Of a stretch of 64,000 nt of DNA, positions 57,277 through 64,000 are shown in pieces (position 1 is the stretch's first letter; each line of letters begins with the position of its first letter). The notes beneath the pieces are model-generated. The model saw only the letters and a program-made list of their open reading frames with translations, made no database searches and had not been told where the DNA came from. The DNA lies in assembly GCA_022821585.1 (NCBI GenBank), contig JAJEDI010000022.1, positions 62,001-126,000 of the forward strand. The letters are read 5' to 3'. The DNA comes from Caldilineaceae bacterium (GTDB lineage Bacteria; Chloroflexota; Anaerolineae; Caldilineales; Caldilineaceae). Both the position numbers and the translations under genes were made by a program.

Positions 57277-57314
57277 CCGGCGCCCCCGCCCGTACAAAAA
57301 CGCCCAATCCGCAC

Positions 57315-57341
57315 GGCGGAACCGAACCCTCAGGTTCCGCC
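57315..57341 (+). terminator. Terminator-like hairpin after the SH3 gene
   Basis: GGCGGAACC (57315-57323) pairs perfectly with GGTTCCGCC (57333-57341), followed by ATTTGG. Confidence 0.65.
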
Positions 57342-57411
57342 ATTTGGCATCCCCCCCTCAGTTCCAATCAACGCCCTGGAACATCGCGAACAACCAAAGC
57401 CCCACAACGAT

Positions 57412-57765
57412 CCACTGACTACTGACTACTAACTGCTGCATTTCCGGGCGGTCGGGCCTATTCGGCCCTCCCTTGTGCGGGGGCCCCGCCCCCGCAACGC
57501 CCCCTCTCCTACAACATGCCTCATCCACCATATGGCGCGTCCCCAGCATGTGCCTCATCCACCGGACTTCCCATCCCAGCTCCCGATCTGCACACCGGAC
57601 ATGCCCTACTCCCAGTCTCACCCGTAGGGGCACCCCTTGTGGGTGCCCTCGTACCCACACCAACTTCGGCCCGCACCCTCCAGCAACCCATCGCCGAAAA
57701 CAGCTGTTCTTCGCGCCCCTTCGCGTCACTTCGCGGATAAACGGTGTTCTTCTGATCCGTTCGCT
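57412..57765 (+). repeat. Composite repeat cassette plus TTCGCG array
   Basis: ACTGACTACTGAC units (57412-57440), GC-rich hairpin module (57446-57545), one GGGCACCC/GGGTGCCC unit (57622-57648) and TTCGCG units (about 57697-57765). It lies between convergent genes and repeats the module order of 11389-11733. No gene. Confidence 0.78.
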
Positions 57766-57799
57766 GATCGCAGGTTCAGTTCAACCACAATATCCGGAC

Positions 57800-58705
57800 C
57801 TAACCACCACCCTCCCCCACTTTCTTCTTCACGTGATCATAAACATGCCGTCGCACAGGATCATCTTTCCACCCCTCTACCAGCGATCCAACCTCCTCCG
57901 GTATCCGCTTCATCAGATTGAGCACCGCCCTGTACACCGCCCTGCGCACAGTGGTTCGATCATCCGCCGCCAGCTGCCGGAGCAGTTCCGACAAAAGCCC
58001 GAAATGCTTAGCCGCCTCAGCCGCAGATAACGCCATCGCCACATTCCACTGCGCCCGCGGATGACTGCTCGCCTGCCCCAACCACGCCGCCACCAACTCC
58101 GGCTGCGCCTTCAGAAAACTGTCCCCAACTGCATACGCCCCCAGGTTCTTCCGCACATATGGATCGTCATCCTCCAGCAGCGGCGCCAACGCATCCAGCA
58201 ACAGCCGGCACGCCGCCTCCGAACAGCTCCCCGCAGCCCACGCGCTCGCCACCGCCGCCGCCCGCCGCACATTCGGCGAGCTGTGCTCGACCCACTCCCG
58301 CACGGTCGGATAGATCGCCTCAAAGTTGTCGCTGATCACCCGCCTCAACGCGCTGGCCGCCCACTCCCGCACCTCCCAATTCCCGCTGTCTGCCAGTCTC
58401 AGGATGGTCTCGGTTACCGCAGGAGGATCGTGCGCAAACATCGTCCCGAGCAACACAAGCCCCACCTCCTGCGCACCCTCGCTTTCTGAGCGGGCAAATT
58501 CCATGGCCGCGTCGTACAGGGCGGGATTCGAGTCCCCAAGGTGCCCTTGCATCACCTTCACCGCCTCCAACTTCACCGCCTGCCGCGGCGTCCCCGCATG
58601 CCCCGTCTTCTCCGCATCCAGCACAGCAATCGCCTCCGCCAACGCCCCCCGCTCGACGGCCGCCAGAAAACCGACCCGCCACGAATTACCCGTTCGCATA
58701 GCCAT
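57800..58705 (-). CDS. HEAT-repeat protein (DNA alkylation repair-like scaffold)
   Basis: A 301-residue all-helical protein built from HEAT-like repeats, seen in 'NWEVREWAASALRRVISDN', 'SPNVRRAAAVASAWAAG', 'DPYVRKNLGAYAVGDSF' and 'RTTVRRAVYRAVLNLMKR'. The arrangement resembles the AlkD/DNA alkylation repair-like superhelix, but the catalytic Trp/Asp set of AlkD is not evident. ATG 58705 has GGGGGA upstream; longer in-frame extensions are unsupported. No signal peptide. It probably serves as a binding scaffold, partner unknown. Its end faces the repeat cassette downstream of the SH3 gene. Confidence 0.75.
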   Translation of the reverse strand: MAMRTGNSWRVGFLAAVERGALAEAIAVLDAEKTGHAGTPRQAVKLEAVKVMQGHLGDSNPALYDAAMEFARSESEGAQEVGLVLLGTMFAHDPPAVTETILRLADSGNWEVREWAASALRRVISDNFEAIYPTVREWVEHSSPNVRRAAAVASAWAAGSCSEAACRLLLDALAPLLEDDDPYVRKNLGAYAVGDSFLKAQPELVAAWLGQASSHPRAQWNVAMALSAAEAAKHFGLLSELLRQLAADDRTTVRRAVYRAVLNLMKRIPEEVGSLVEGWKDDPVRRHVYDHVKKKVGEGGG

Positions 58706-58845
58706 CGCTAGTCCCCCAAAACCGCATTGCGCCCTTCTCCAATATATGGCATCCTGACCCCAACTGACCCTTATATTGCACCACATGAACAGCAGATCAA
58801 CACATAAAAGGTGCAGCCACCGCCAGGCCTGAGACCGTCCTCCGC

Positions 58846-58930
58846 GAATCAAGCAACGTGCCCTTCGCGTTCATTCGCGGATCAACAAAGGTGTTCTTCG
58901 CGCCCCTTCGCGTCACTTCGCAGATAAACA
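58846..58930 (+). repeat. TTCGCG-type dispersed repeat
   Basis: TTCGCG and related units with spacer CAAAGGTGTTCTTCG, immediately upstream of the dehydrogenase gene at 58979. Confidence 0.7.
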
Positions 58931-58978
58931 GGTGTCCTTCGCTGACTTCACGCAACCTCCCAATAGGACGAATTACTC

Positions 58979-59935
58979 GTGAGAGCAATCGTAATCAGAA
59001 CCCGCGACGACAACATCCGCGAGAAAGTCCTCGTCCCCGACTGGCCCGCGCCCGGTCCCCCGCACACAAACCAAGTCAAAATAAAGACCCTCTACTCCGG
59101 CATCACCAACGGCACTGAACGCAACCAGCTTCACAAAGGCAACTACGCCCCCGGCGACCACCTGCTGCCCATGCCCACCGGCTACCAGACCGTCGGCCGC
59201 GTCATCGAAACCGGACCCGACACCCAACTGCTCCAACTCGGCGACCATATCTTCATCGGCAAAAGCACCGGCGGCCACCTCGACTACATCGTCGTCGCCG
59301 AATACGACCTCCTCATCAAGCTCCCCGACGCCGTCGACCTGAGCGAAACCGCCATCTACGGCATGGCCGCCGTCGCCCTCAACACCATCCGCAACACCGA
59401 CCCTAAAATCGGCGAAAAACTCCTCGTCGTCGGCGCCGGCTGCGTAGGCCAGGTCGCCGCCCAGTTTGCAGCCCTCCAGGGCGCCCGCGTCACCATCTGC
59501 GACATCGACGACCGCCGCCTCGACATTGCCCGCAAAGTCGGCGCCGCCGAGCAAGCCCTTAACGTCGAGGGCGATGGTTGGGCAGCACAGATCGCTGACG
59601 AGAGCTTCGACGCCGTTCTCGACTTTGCCGGCGTACCCGGCATGGAAGAAAAGCTCATCCTCGCCATGAAGACCGGCGGGCAAGTCCTCTTCATCGCCGG
59701 CCGCGACCGCGTGAACTACCCCTTCAACCTCGCCCAGCGCCGCCTCATAACCGTTAAACAGAATAGCCACTTCTACGTCGATGACCTTGAGAATCTCGCC
59801 CGCCTCCACGCCCGCGGCCGCATCGACCTCACATCTCTTGTGCAGGACGTAGTCGCCGCCGAAGAGGCCCAACGCATCTACGACACCCTGCGCGATCGAC
59901 CCAACGACCTCCTCGGCACCGTATTCAGCTGGTGA
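58979..59935 (+). CDS. Medium-chain dehydrogenase/reductase lacking zinc ligands
   Basis: A 318-residue MDR-family protein. The N-terminal GroES-like domain shows 'GITNGTERNQL' in place of the Cys-zinc motif and no structural zinc lobe, so it is a zinc-independent branch. The Rossmann motif is 'VVGAGCVGQVAAQFAALQG', and 'CDIDDRRLDIARKVGA' follows. The start is GTG 58979, with AGGAC about 10 bases upstream and no closer ATG. It is followed 18 bp later by the ThuA-like gene, so they form an operon. Probably oxidises or reduces a sugar-like hydroxyl group; substrate not deducible. Confidence 0.87.
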   Translation: MRAIVIRTRDDNIREKVLVPDWPAPGPPHTNQVKIKTLYSGITNGTERNQLHKGNYAPGDHLLPMPTGYQTVGRVIETGPDTQLLQLGDHIFIGKSTGGHLDYIVVAEYDLLIKLPDAVDLSETAIYGMAAVALNTIRNTDPKIGEKLLVVGAGCVGQVAAQFAALQGARVTICDIDDRRLDIARKVGAAEQALNVEGDGWAAQIADESFDAVLDFAGVPGMEEKLILAMKTGGQVLFIAGRDRVNYPFNLAQRRLITVKQNSHFYVDDLENLARLHARGRIDLTSLVQDVVAAEEAQRIYDTLRDRPNDLLGTVFSW

Positions 59936-59953
59936 AAAGGGAAAAACTGAACG

Positions 59954-60604
59954 ATGACCGCAAGCCTGCCCGACAACGACAGCATCAAAGTCGCCGTTAT
60001 CACCGGCGGCCACTTTTTCGACGTACCCGGCTTCCACGCCGTCTTCCGTGACATGCCCCGGGTCGACAGCTACATCCAGCTCGAAGCCAACTGGGCCGCC
60101 GACATCGGCAACGTGATGGACACATACGACGTCTTTCTCTTCTACAACATGCCCCGCGGTCTCCCCGAAGAAAGGACCCGCCCCGTCCTCGAAAAGCTCG
60201 GCGAGAGCGGCCAGGGTATCTTTCTCCTTCACCACGCCATCCTCGCCTACGAACAGTGGCCCCTTTGGTCAGACCTTGTCGGCATCTCCGATCGCAGCTT
60301 CGGCTATGACCATGAACAGGAGCTCTCTGTCCACATCGCCGACCCCGACCACCCCATCACCCAGGACATCCAACCCTGGCAGATGGTCGACGAGACCTAC
60401 TCAATGGCTAGCGCCTCCGACGACAGCCACCTCCTCCTCACCACCGATCATCCCAAAAGCATGCGCGTCCTCGGCTGGACCCGCCAGTTCAGAAACGCCC
60501 GCGTCTTCTGCTTCCAGTCCGGCCACGACAACACAACCTACGTCGACCCCAACTTCCGCAAAACCATCCTGCGCGGCATCCAATGGTGCGCCCACCGCAT
60601 CTGA
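59954..60604 (+). CDS. ThuA-like (trehalose utilisation) family protein
   Basis: A 216-residue class I glutamine-amidotransferase-like fold of the ThuA family, found in sugar catabolism loci of rhizobia and others. Family features are 'VAVITGGHFFDVPGFHAVF', 'YDVFLFYNMPRGLPEE', 'GIFLLHHAILAY' and 'RNARVFCFQSGHDNTTY'. ThuA/ThuB were linked to trehalose and related disaccharide conversion through 3-keto sugars, so pairing with the MDR dehydrogenase just upstream fits a keto-sugar pathway. GAAAAGGGAAAAA precedes ATG 59954. The reaction is not established for this subgroup. Confidence 0.87.
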   Translation: MTASLPDNDSIKVAVITGGHFFDVPGFHAVFRDMPRVDSYIQLEANWAADIGNVMDTYDVFLFYNMPRGLPEERTRPVLEKLGESGQGIFLLHHAILAYEQWPLWSDLVGISDRSFGYDHEQELSVHIADPDHPITQDIQPWQMVDETYSMASASDDSHLLLTTDHPKSMRVLGWTRQFRNARVFCFQSGHDNTTYVDPNFRKTILRGIQWCAHRI

Positions 60605-60623
60605 ACCGCGTCTACGCGAGACT

Positions 60624-60653
60624 ACTCCCCCGTCGCACTGAGAACGGGGGAGT
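60624..60653. terminator. Convergent bidirectional hairpin
   Basis: ACTCCCCCGT (60624-60633) and ACGGGGGAGT (60644-60653) form a perfect 10-bp stem with a 10-base loop between the convergent ThuA-like and cobQ genes. There is no T-run on either strand. Confidence 0.65.
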
Positions 60654-60688
60654 AAACCTCTTCAGAAGTCCGCCTGCAGCGCGTGTGT

Positions 60689-62173
60689 CTACGCGATCAA
60701 CGCCTCCACCGCCGCCCAGTCCACTGCCTCCTCAACCACATCGGCTAACCGGTCATACTCCCGGTCCCGCAGCGCAGCAGTCTCTGTGACCGCGCCCGAC
60801 CAGCCCAGCCCCCGCAGCCAGCGGTGCCGAAAGCCGTCGTTCTCAAAAAGACCGTGCAGATAGGAACCCCACACACGACCGTCCGCCGCCATCGCGCCAT
60901 CGGGTACACTTACCGAACGACCATTCCGCTCGATGATTTCGCCGAAAGGCGCCGTCCCTTCCCGGACTCGTGTAACTCCAGTGTGAATCCCGTACCCGCG
61001 CACAGTCTCGCCTTCGCCTGAGCGCATGCGCGCCTGATGAGTCTCCTTCTGCGCCGAATACGTCGTCGTAACTGGCAACAGGCCCAACCCCTCCGCCTGC
61101 CCGCCCGGCTCCCCCTCCATCCCTAGCGGGTCCGCCAGCCACTCGCCCGCCATCTGATATCCGCCGCAGATACCGACCACCTGTGCGCCCCCCTGGTGCG
61201 CCGCCGCGATCGCATCGTCCAGGCCGCGCTCGCGCAGCCATGCCAGGTCGGCCAGTGTAGCCTTCGTTCCCGGAAGAATGACAACCGCCGGACACCCAAG
61301 GTCCTCCGCACGCTCTTCATACCTCAGCCTCACGCCCGGTTCCACCTCAAGCGCATCGAACTCGTCAAAATTCGCAATGCGCGGCAGATGAATGACCGCG
61401 ACGTCAATCTGCCCCGCCGCCAGCGGTGCCGCCGCAAAACGGTCCCGCTCCAGCGCCACCGCATCCTCGTCCGCGATCCGCAGATCGGGAACATACGGGA
61501 TCACGCCCAAAGTAGGAACGCCAAACGCCCTCTCCCGCAGCGTCTCCAGCCCGTCACCCAGCAACGCCGGATCACCGCGAAATCGGTTGATCAGGAATCC
61601 GCCGATCTGATGCCGCTCCTCCGGCTCCAACAACAACATCGTCCCCGCCAGCGCCGCAAACACACCTCCGCGGTCGATGTCCCCAACCAGCAAACAGGAA
61701 GCCCCCGCGTATCTTGCCATCCGCAGATTGACGATATCGCCCGCCTTCAGATTGATCTCTGCCGGGCTGCCCGCGCCTTCCAAAATTACCAGGTCATACC
61801 GGGACGAAAGTCGGTCATACGCCGCCGTCACCTCGCCCCACAGACGTTCCTTCGTCTTCAACCAGTTGCCTGCCTCAATCCGCCCTTCGATCTTTCCGTT
61901 GAGCACGATCTGGCTTCTCCGGTTTCCCTCCGGCTTGAGAAGAACCGGATTCATATCCGTATGCGCGAAAATCCCCGCTGCCTCCGCCTGCACGATCTGC
62001 GCGCGACCCATCTCACCGCCCTCCGGCGTCACGCCCGCATTGTTGCTCATGTTCTGCGCCTTGAAAGGCGCCACCCGCATACCTCTGCGCGCCAAAATAC
62101 GGCAGAAAGCCGTCGCCAGCAGACTCTTGCCCGCATTCGAATGCGTGCCCAGCATCATCAGTGCAGGTGTCAT
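60689..62173 (-). CDS. cobQ: Cobyric acid synthase
   Basis: A 494-residue amidotransferase that adds four amide groups to adenosylcobyrinic acid a,c-diamide in cobalamin synthesis. The N-terminal ATP-binding domain has '[20 protein letters not shown]', '[20 protein letters not shown]' and '[18 protein letters not shown]'. The C-terminal glutaminase has the nucleophile Cys in '[12 protein letters not shown]' and the His in '[12 protein letters not shown]'. ATG 62173 is used; the TTG two codons before is less likely. It begins 12 bp after the binding-lipoprotein gene, so the two are one operon. Confidence 0.96.
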   Translation of the reverse strand: MTPALMMLGTHSNAGKSLLATAFCRILARRGMRVAPFKAQNMSNNAGVTPEGGEMGRAQIVQAEAAGIFAHTDMNPVLLKPEGNRRSQIVLNGKIEGRIEAGNWLKTKERLWGEVTAAYDRLSSRYDLVILEGAGSPAEINLKAGDIVNLRMARYAGASCLLVGDIDRGGVFAALAGTMLLLEPEERHQIGGFLINRFRGDPALLGDGLETLRERAFGVPTLGVIPYVPDLRIADEDAVALERDRFAAAPLAAGQIDVAVIHLPRIANFDEFDALEVEPGVRLRYEERAEDLGCPAVVILPGTKATLADLAWLRERGLDDAIAAAHQGGAQVVGICGGYQMAGEWLADPLGMEGEPGGQAEGLGLLPVTTTYSAQKETHQARMRSGEGETVRGYGIHTGVTRVREGTAPFGEIIERNGRSVSVPDGAMAADGRVWGSYLHGLFENDGFRHRWLRGLGWSGAVTETAALRDREYDRLADVVEEAVDWAAVEALIA

Positions 62174-62185
62174 CGTCAACCCCGC

Positions 62186-63430
62186 TTACTGCAGTTGGTG
62201 GAACCAGATCAACTCGTGCTCCGGCAGCAGATCGGGATGGAAGATCCTGATCAGGTCCGCCAGCACCAGGTCCGGGTTGGCCACCCCCGTCTCCCAGTAA
62301 TCATTGCCGCCAAACTCGTTCAACTTGGCGTTGTTGCTGTAAACCGACCCCTTCTCCACCGCCGCCAGGCTGCCGTACCGCTCGTCCGCGGCCAACACAT
62401 CGCCCGCACTGAACCACGACCCCGTATTGGCCAGCCAGATGTCGGCGTCGCTCGCAACCTCAAACACATTCTCCATCGACAGCGGGATCGAGCCCGTCGA
62501 CTCGTCGTCGCCCCACACATAGGCACCGCCGGCGTCCGCAATATACCGCGCAAAATAGCTGTTGCCGCCGGGAACGCGCCACGACTCCCGTCGCGCAATC
62601 CCGACCAGCACCGTAGGCATCTCCTCGACGCCAGCCGCCAGTTCCGCCATCTCCGCATAGCGGTCAGCGATACCGCCAAAGACCGCCTCGGCCCGCTTCT
62701 CCTGGTTAAAGAAGAGGGCGGTCACCTTCATCCACTCCGTCCGACCCAGCGGCGAACTCTCCATGTACCCCGCCGTCAACGCCACCGGCAGCCCGGCCTC
62801 GATCAGTTTTGGATGCGTGTCGTAATCGAGATTCCCATAGGCGAAAGTAATGATCAGTTCGGGATCCACGTCGATGAGCACCTCCGTATTGACGCCTGTC
62901 CCCGTCCCCGCCTCTTGCAATTCGCCCGTGTCGATCATTTCCCGCACCGCTGCCGTATTGATATAGTCGAAACGGTCCACCGCCACCAGCCGCTCCAGCA
63001 CACCCAACCCGTCCAAATGCGGCAGAACCGTCGAAGTCAGTGCCGCTACGCTTCGCACCGGCACCTCAATCGTCGGAATGTCCCCATACCCCTCGGGCAC
63101 CGGCGCGCCGCACTGCACCAGCAAATACGCAAAAGTCTCCTCCGCCCCCCGCCAAGGGTTATGCAGCGTCAGCACCTTGTAGTGCCCGTGATACGCCACG
63201 CTCCAACCCTCCGCATGCTCCGGCGCAACCTTGTCCGGGAAATAGTCCACCTTTGGGTCATAGGCCTCTATGCAACCCTCCGTCAAATTGGAATCAGGTT
63301 CATCCGAGCTCAAATCCGCGCCTCCTACCGTGGCTCCGGATGCCGTCTGCTCGGCCTCTATCGGCACCGCCGCACAGCTCGCTAGCAGCGCAACAGTCAA
63401 TCCCAGGGCCACCAAGAAAATACTCCTCAT
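62186..63430 (-). CDS. ABC transporter periplasmic-binding lipoprotein (BtuF/FepB type)
   Basis: A 414-residue family-8-type (Fe/B12 class) substrate-binding protein. The lipoprotein signal ends in lipobox 'LASC' near residue 19. Class-III binding-protein features are 'LDGLGVLERLVAVDRFDYIN', 'IDVDPELIITFAYGNLDYD', 'TVLVGIARRESWRVPGGNSY' and 'DIWLANTGSWFSAGDVLAAD'. AAAGGAAG lies 5 bases before ATG 63430. Its place between cobN and cobQ suggests uptake of cobalamin, a corrinoid or cobalt rather than siderophore iron. The matching permease and ATPase are not in the window. Confidence 0.88.
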   Translation of the reverse strand: MRSIFLVALGLTVALLASCAAVPIEAEQTASGATVGGADLSSDEPDSNLTEGCIEAYDPKVDYFPDKVAPEHAEGWSVAYHGHYKVLTLHNPWRGAEETFAYLLVQCGAPVPEGYGDIPTIEVPVRSVAALTSTVLPHLDGLGVLERLVAVDRFDYINTAAVREMIDTGELQEAGTGTGVNTEVLIDVDPELIITFAYGNLDYDTHPKLIEAGLPVALTAGYMESSPLGRTEWMKVTALFFNQEKRAEAVFGGIADRYAEMAELAAGVEEMPTVLVGIARRESWRVPGGNSYFARYIADAGGAYVWGDDESTGSIPLSMENVFEVASDADIWLANTGSWFSAGDVLAADERYGSLAAVEKGSVYSNNAKLNEFGGNDYWETGVANPDLVLADLIRIFHPDLLPEHELIWFHQLQ

Positions 63431-63504
63431 CACACTTCCTTTCAGGCCAATGGCCTCAACTGATTTACGTCCTATGATAGTCCTTCTCACTCACCGCAGG
63501 TCTC

Positions 63505-63805
63505 TTCTGGGCGGTCGGCCGCAAGCGGCCTCCCTTGTGCGGGGGGGGGCCGCAAAGCCCCCCTCCAGTTACGCCGCCCCGCCAGATTCGTGCCCGCCCG
63601 CACTAAAATCCCCTTCCGCAGCGCACCCCCGTCTCCGCCAACCGGCCAAAGATCCTCCCAAGCCAAAAGATGGTATTCTTAGCGCCCTTTCGCGGAAAAA
63701 GGTCTTCTTAGCGCCCCTTCGTGGATAAGGGTGTTCTTCGCGCCCCTTCGCGTCCCTTCGCGGAAAAAGGTTTTCTTCGCTCCCCTTCGCGGAAAAAAGG
63801 GGTTC
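63505..63805 (+). repeat. Hairpin module and TTCGCG repeat array
   Basis: GC-rich hairpin module (63509-63562, shortened arms CGGCCGCAAGCGGCC) followed by TTCGCG and TTCGTG units (about 63664-63805). It lies between cobN and the lipoprotein gene. No cobalamin riboswitch consensus was recognised here. No gene. Confidence 0.7.
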
Positions 63806-63815
63806 TCCCTATCCC

Positions 63816-64000
63816 CTACAGGCCGCCCCCACTCAACGCCTCCAACCCCACCTCCCTCGCAGCCTCAAGCAACGCCGCATCCACCTCATCCGGGTCCTCC
63901 CACAACCCCCGCTCAATCGCCTCAAGCAACCGCTCTGCGATAGCCTGCCATGCCCACGGATTGCTTTCCGAGAAAAACTGCTGCATCGACTCATTTCGTA
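63816..64000 (-). CDS. cobN: Cobaltochelatase subunit CobN, 3' end only
   Basis: The last 60 codons of a gene that continues beyond the window. The frame reads 'MQQFFSESNPWAWQAIAERL', then 'LEAIERGLWEDPDEVDAALL', and stops at TAG 63816-63818. This 'NPWA...AERLLEAIERGLW' pattern is the conserved C terminus of CobN (and the related magnesium chelatase H subunit). CobN binds hydrogenobyrinic acid a,c-diamide and inserts cobalt with CobS/CobT or ChlID-type partners. Together with cobQ it marks the segment as a cobalamin locus; CobN rather than BchH is favoured by this context. Confidence 0.85.
   Translation of the reverse strand, partial: RNESMQQFFSESNPWAWQAIAERLLEAIERGLWEDPDEVDAALLEAAREVGLEALSGGGL

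Noticed and set aside
58973..60235. 420-codon minus-strand frame across the MDR and ThuA-like genes
   Set aside because: Val/Gly/Asp/Ala-rich antisense shadow; both sense genes carry strong family motifs.
61196..63385. 729-codon plus-strand frame across cobQ and the lipoprotein gene
   Set aside because: Arg/His/Gln-rich translation with no family features, covering two well-supported genes on the other strand.
63431..63815. Cobalamin riboswitch ahead of the lipoprotein gene
   Set aside because: No B12-box-like core was recognisable on the minus strand; the gap is filled by hairpin and TTCGCG repeats.

Overview
The window is a GC-rich bacterial chromosome segment, densely coding, with Shine-Dalgarno-led genes, Tat/lipoprotein solute-binding proteins, many carbohydrate ABC transporters, and several families of dispersed hairpin repeats between genes. 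No rRNA, tRNA or protein-synthesis marker fixes the taxonomy. The gene content (expanded phytanoyl-CoA-type dioxygenases, sulfatase, Uma2 protein, GHL-type glycoside hydrolase-like proteins, paired sugar permeases without their own ATPases, and an RsmD with an APPQY motif) is what I would expect of a Chloroflexota bacterium of the Caldilineaceae type, perhaps host- or sponge-associated. That assignment is inference.

Layout. 1-2.9 kb: the 3' part of a PQQ-type glucose/sorbosone dehydrogenase and a sulfatase (+). 3.0-11.1 kb: a six-gene operon (-) encoding two paralogous GHL-like proteins, both permeases and the binding protein of an oligopeptide-type ABC transporter, and a DapA-family aldolase. 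The binding protein has three in-frame stops and one permease has one, with no frameshifts. 11.1-12.7 kb: repeats and promoters. 12.8-15.1 kb: a single-chain histidine kinase/response regulator/winged-helix protein. 15.1-16.3 kb: non-coding, with two copies of a structured element. 16.3-23.0 kb: housekeeping and miscellaneous genes (zinc alcohol dehydrogenase, Uma2, Gfo/Idh oxidoreductase, small protein, CinA/PncC, membrane protein, RsmD). 23.1-26.6 kb: promoter, tandem glycine riboswitch, terminator and gcvP.

27.0-41.6 kb holds two carbohydrate ABC import operons (27.2-30.5 and 34.8-39.1 kb). Interspersed are an S51-type peptidase, two beta-sandwich glycan-associated proteins (one DUF1961), dioxygenases and a GH32/43-like beta-propeller protein. 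40.7-44.9 kb: three more dioxygenases, the remnant of a wax-ester synthase-like gene and a dead IS1595-family transposase. 45.1-46.2 kb: a LysM/L,D-transpeptidase.

47.0-56.1 kb is the most interesting stretch. It has two tandem copies of a membrane desaturase-Rieske fusion (MocD/MocE-like) followed at once by a Gfo/Idh/MocA oxidoreductase, an IolE/MocC-like isomerase, a short-chain dehydrogenase, two dioxygenases and a GMC oxidoreductase. Together they look like an oxidative route for a methylated or aminated polyol of the rhizopine/inositol kind. 56.3-60.6 kb: a secreted SH3 protein, a HEAT-repeat protein, and an MDR dehydrogenase with a ThuA-like partner. 60.7-64.0 kb: a cobalamin locus (-) of cobQ, a cobalamin/iron-type binding lipoprotein and the 3' end of cobN.

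The overall picture is a heterotroph importing and oxidising diverse modified sugars and polyols. No ABC ATPase gene is present here for any of the transporters.
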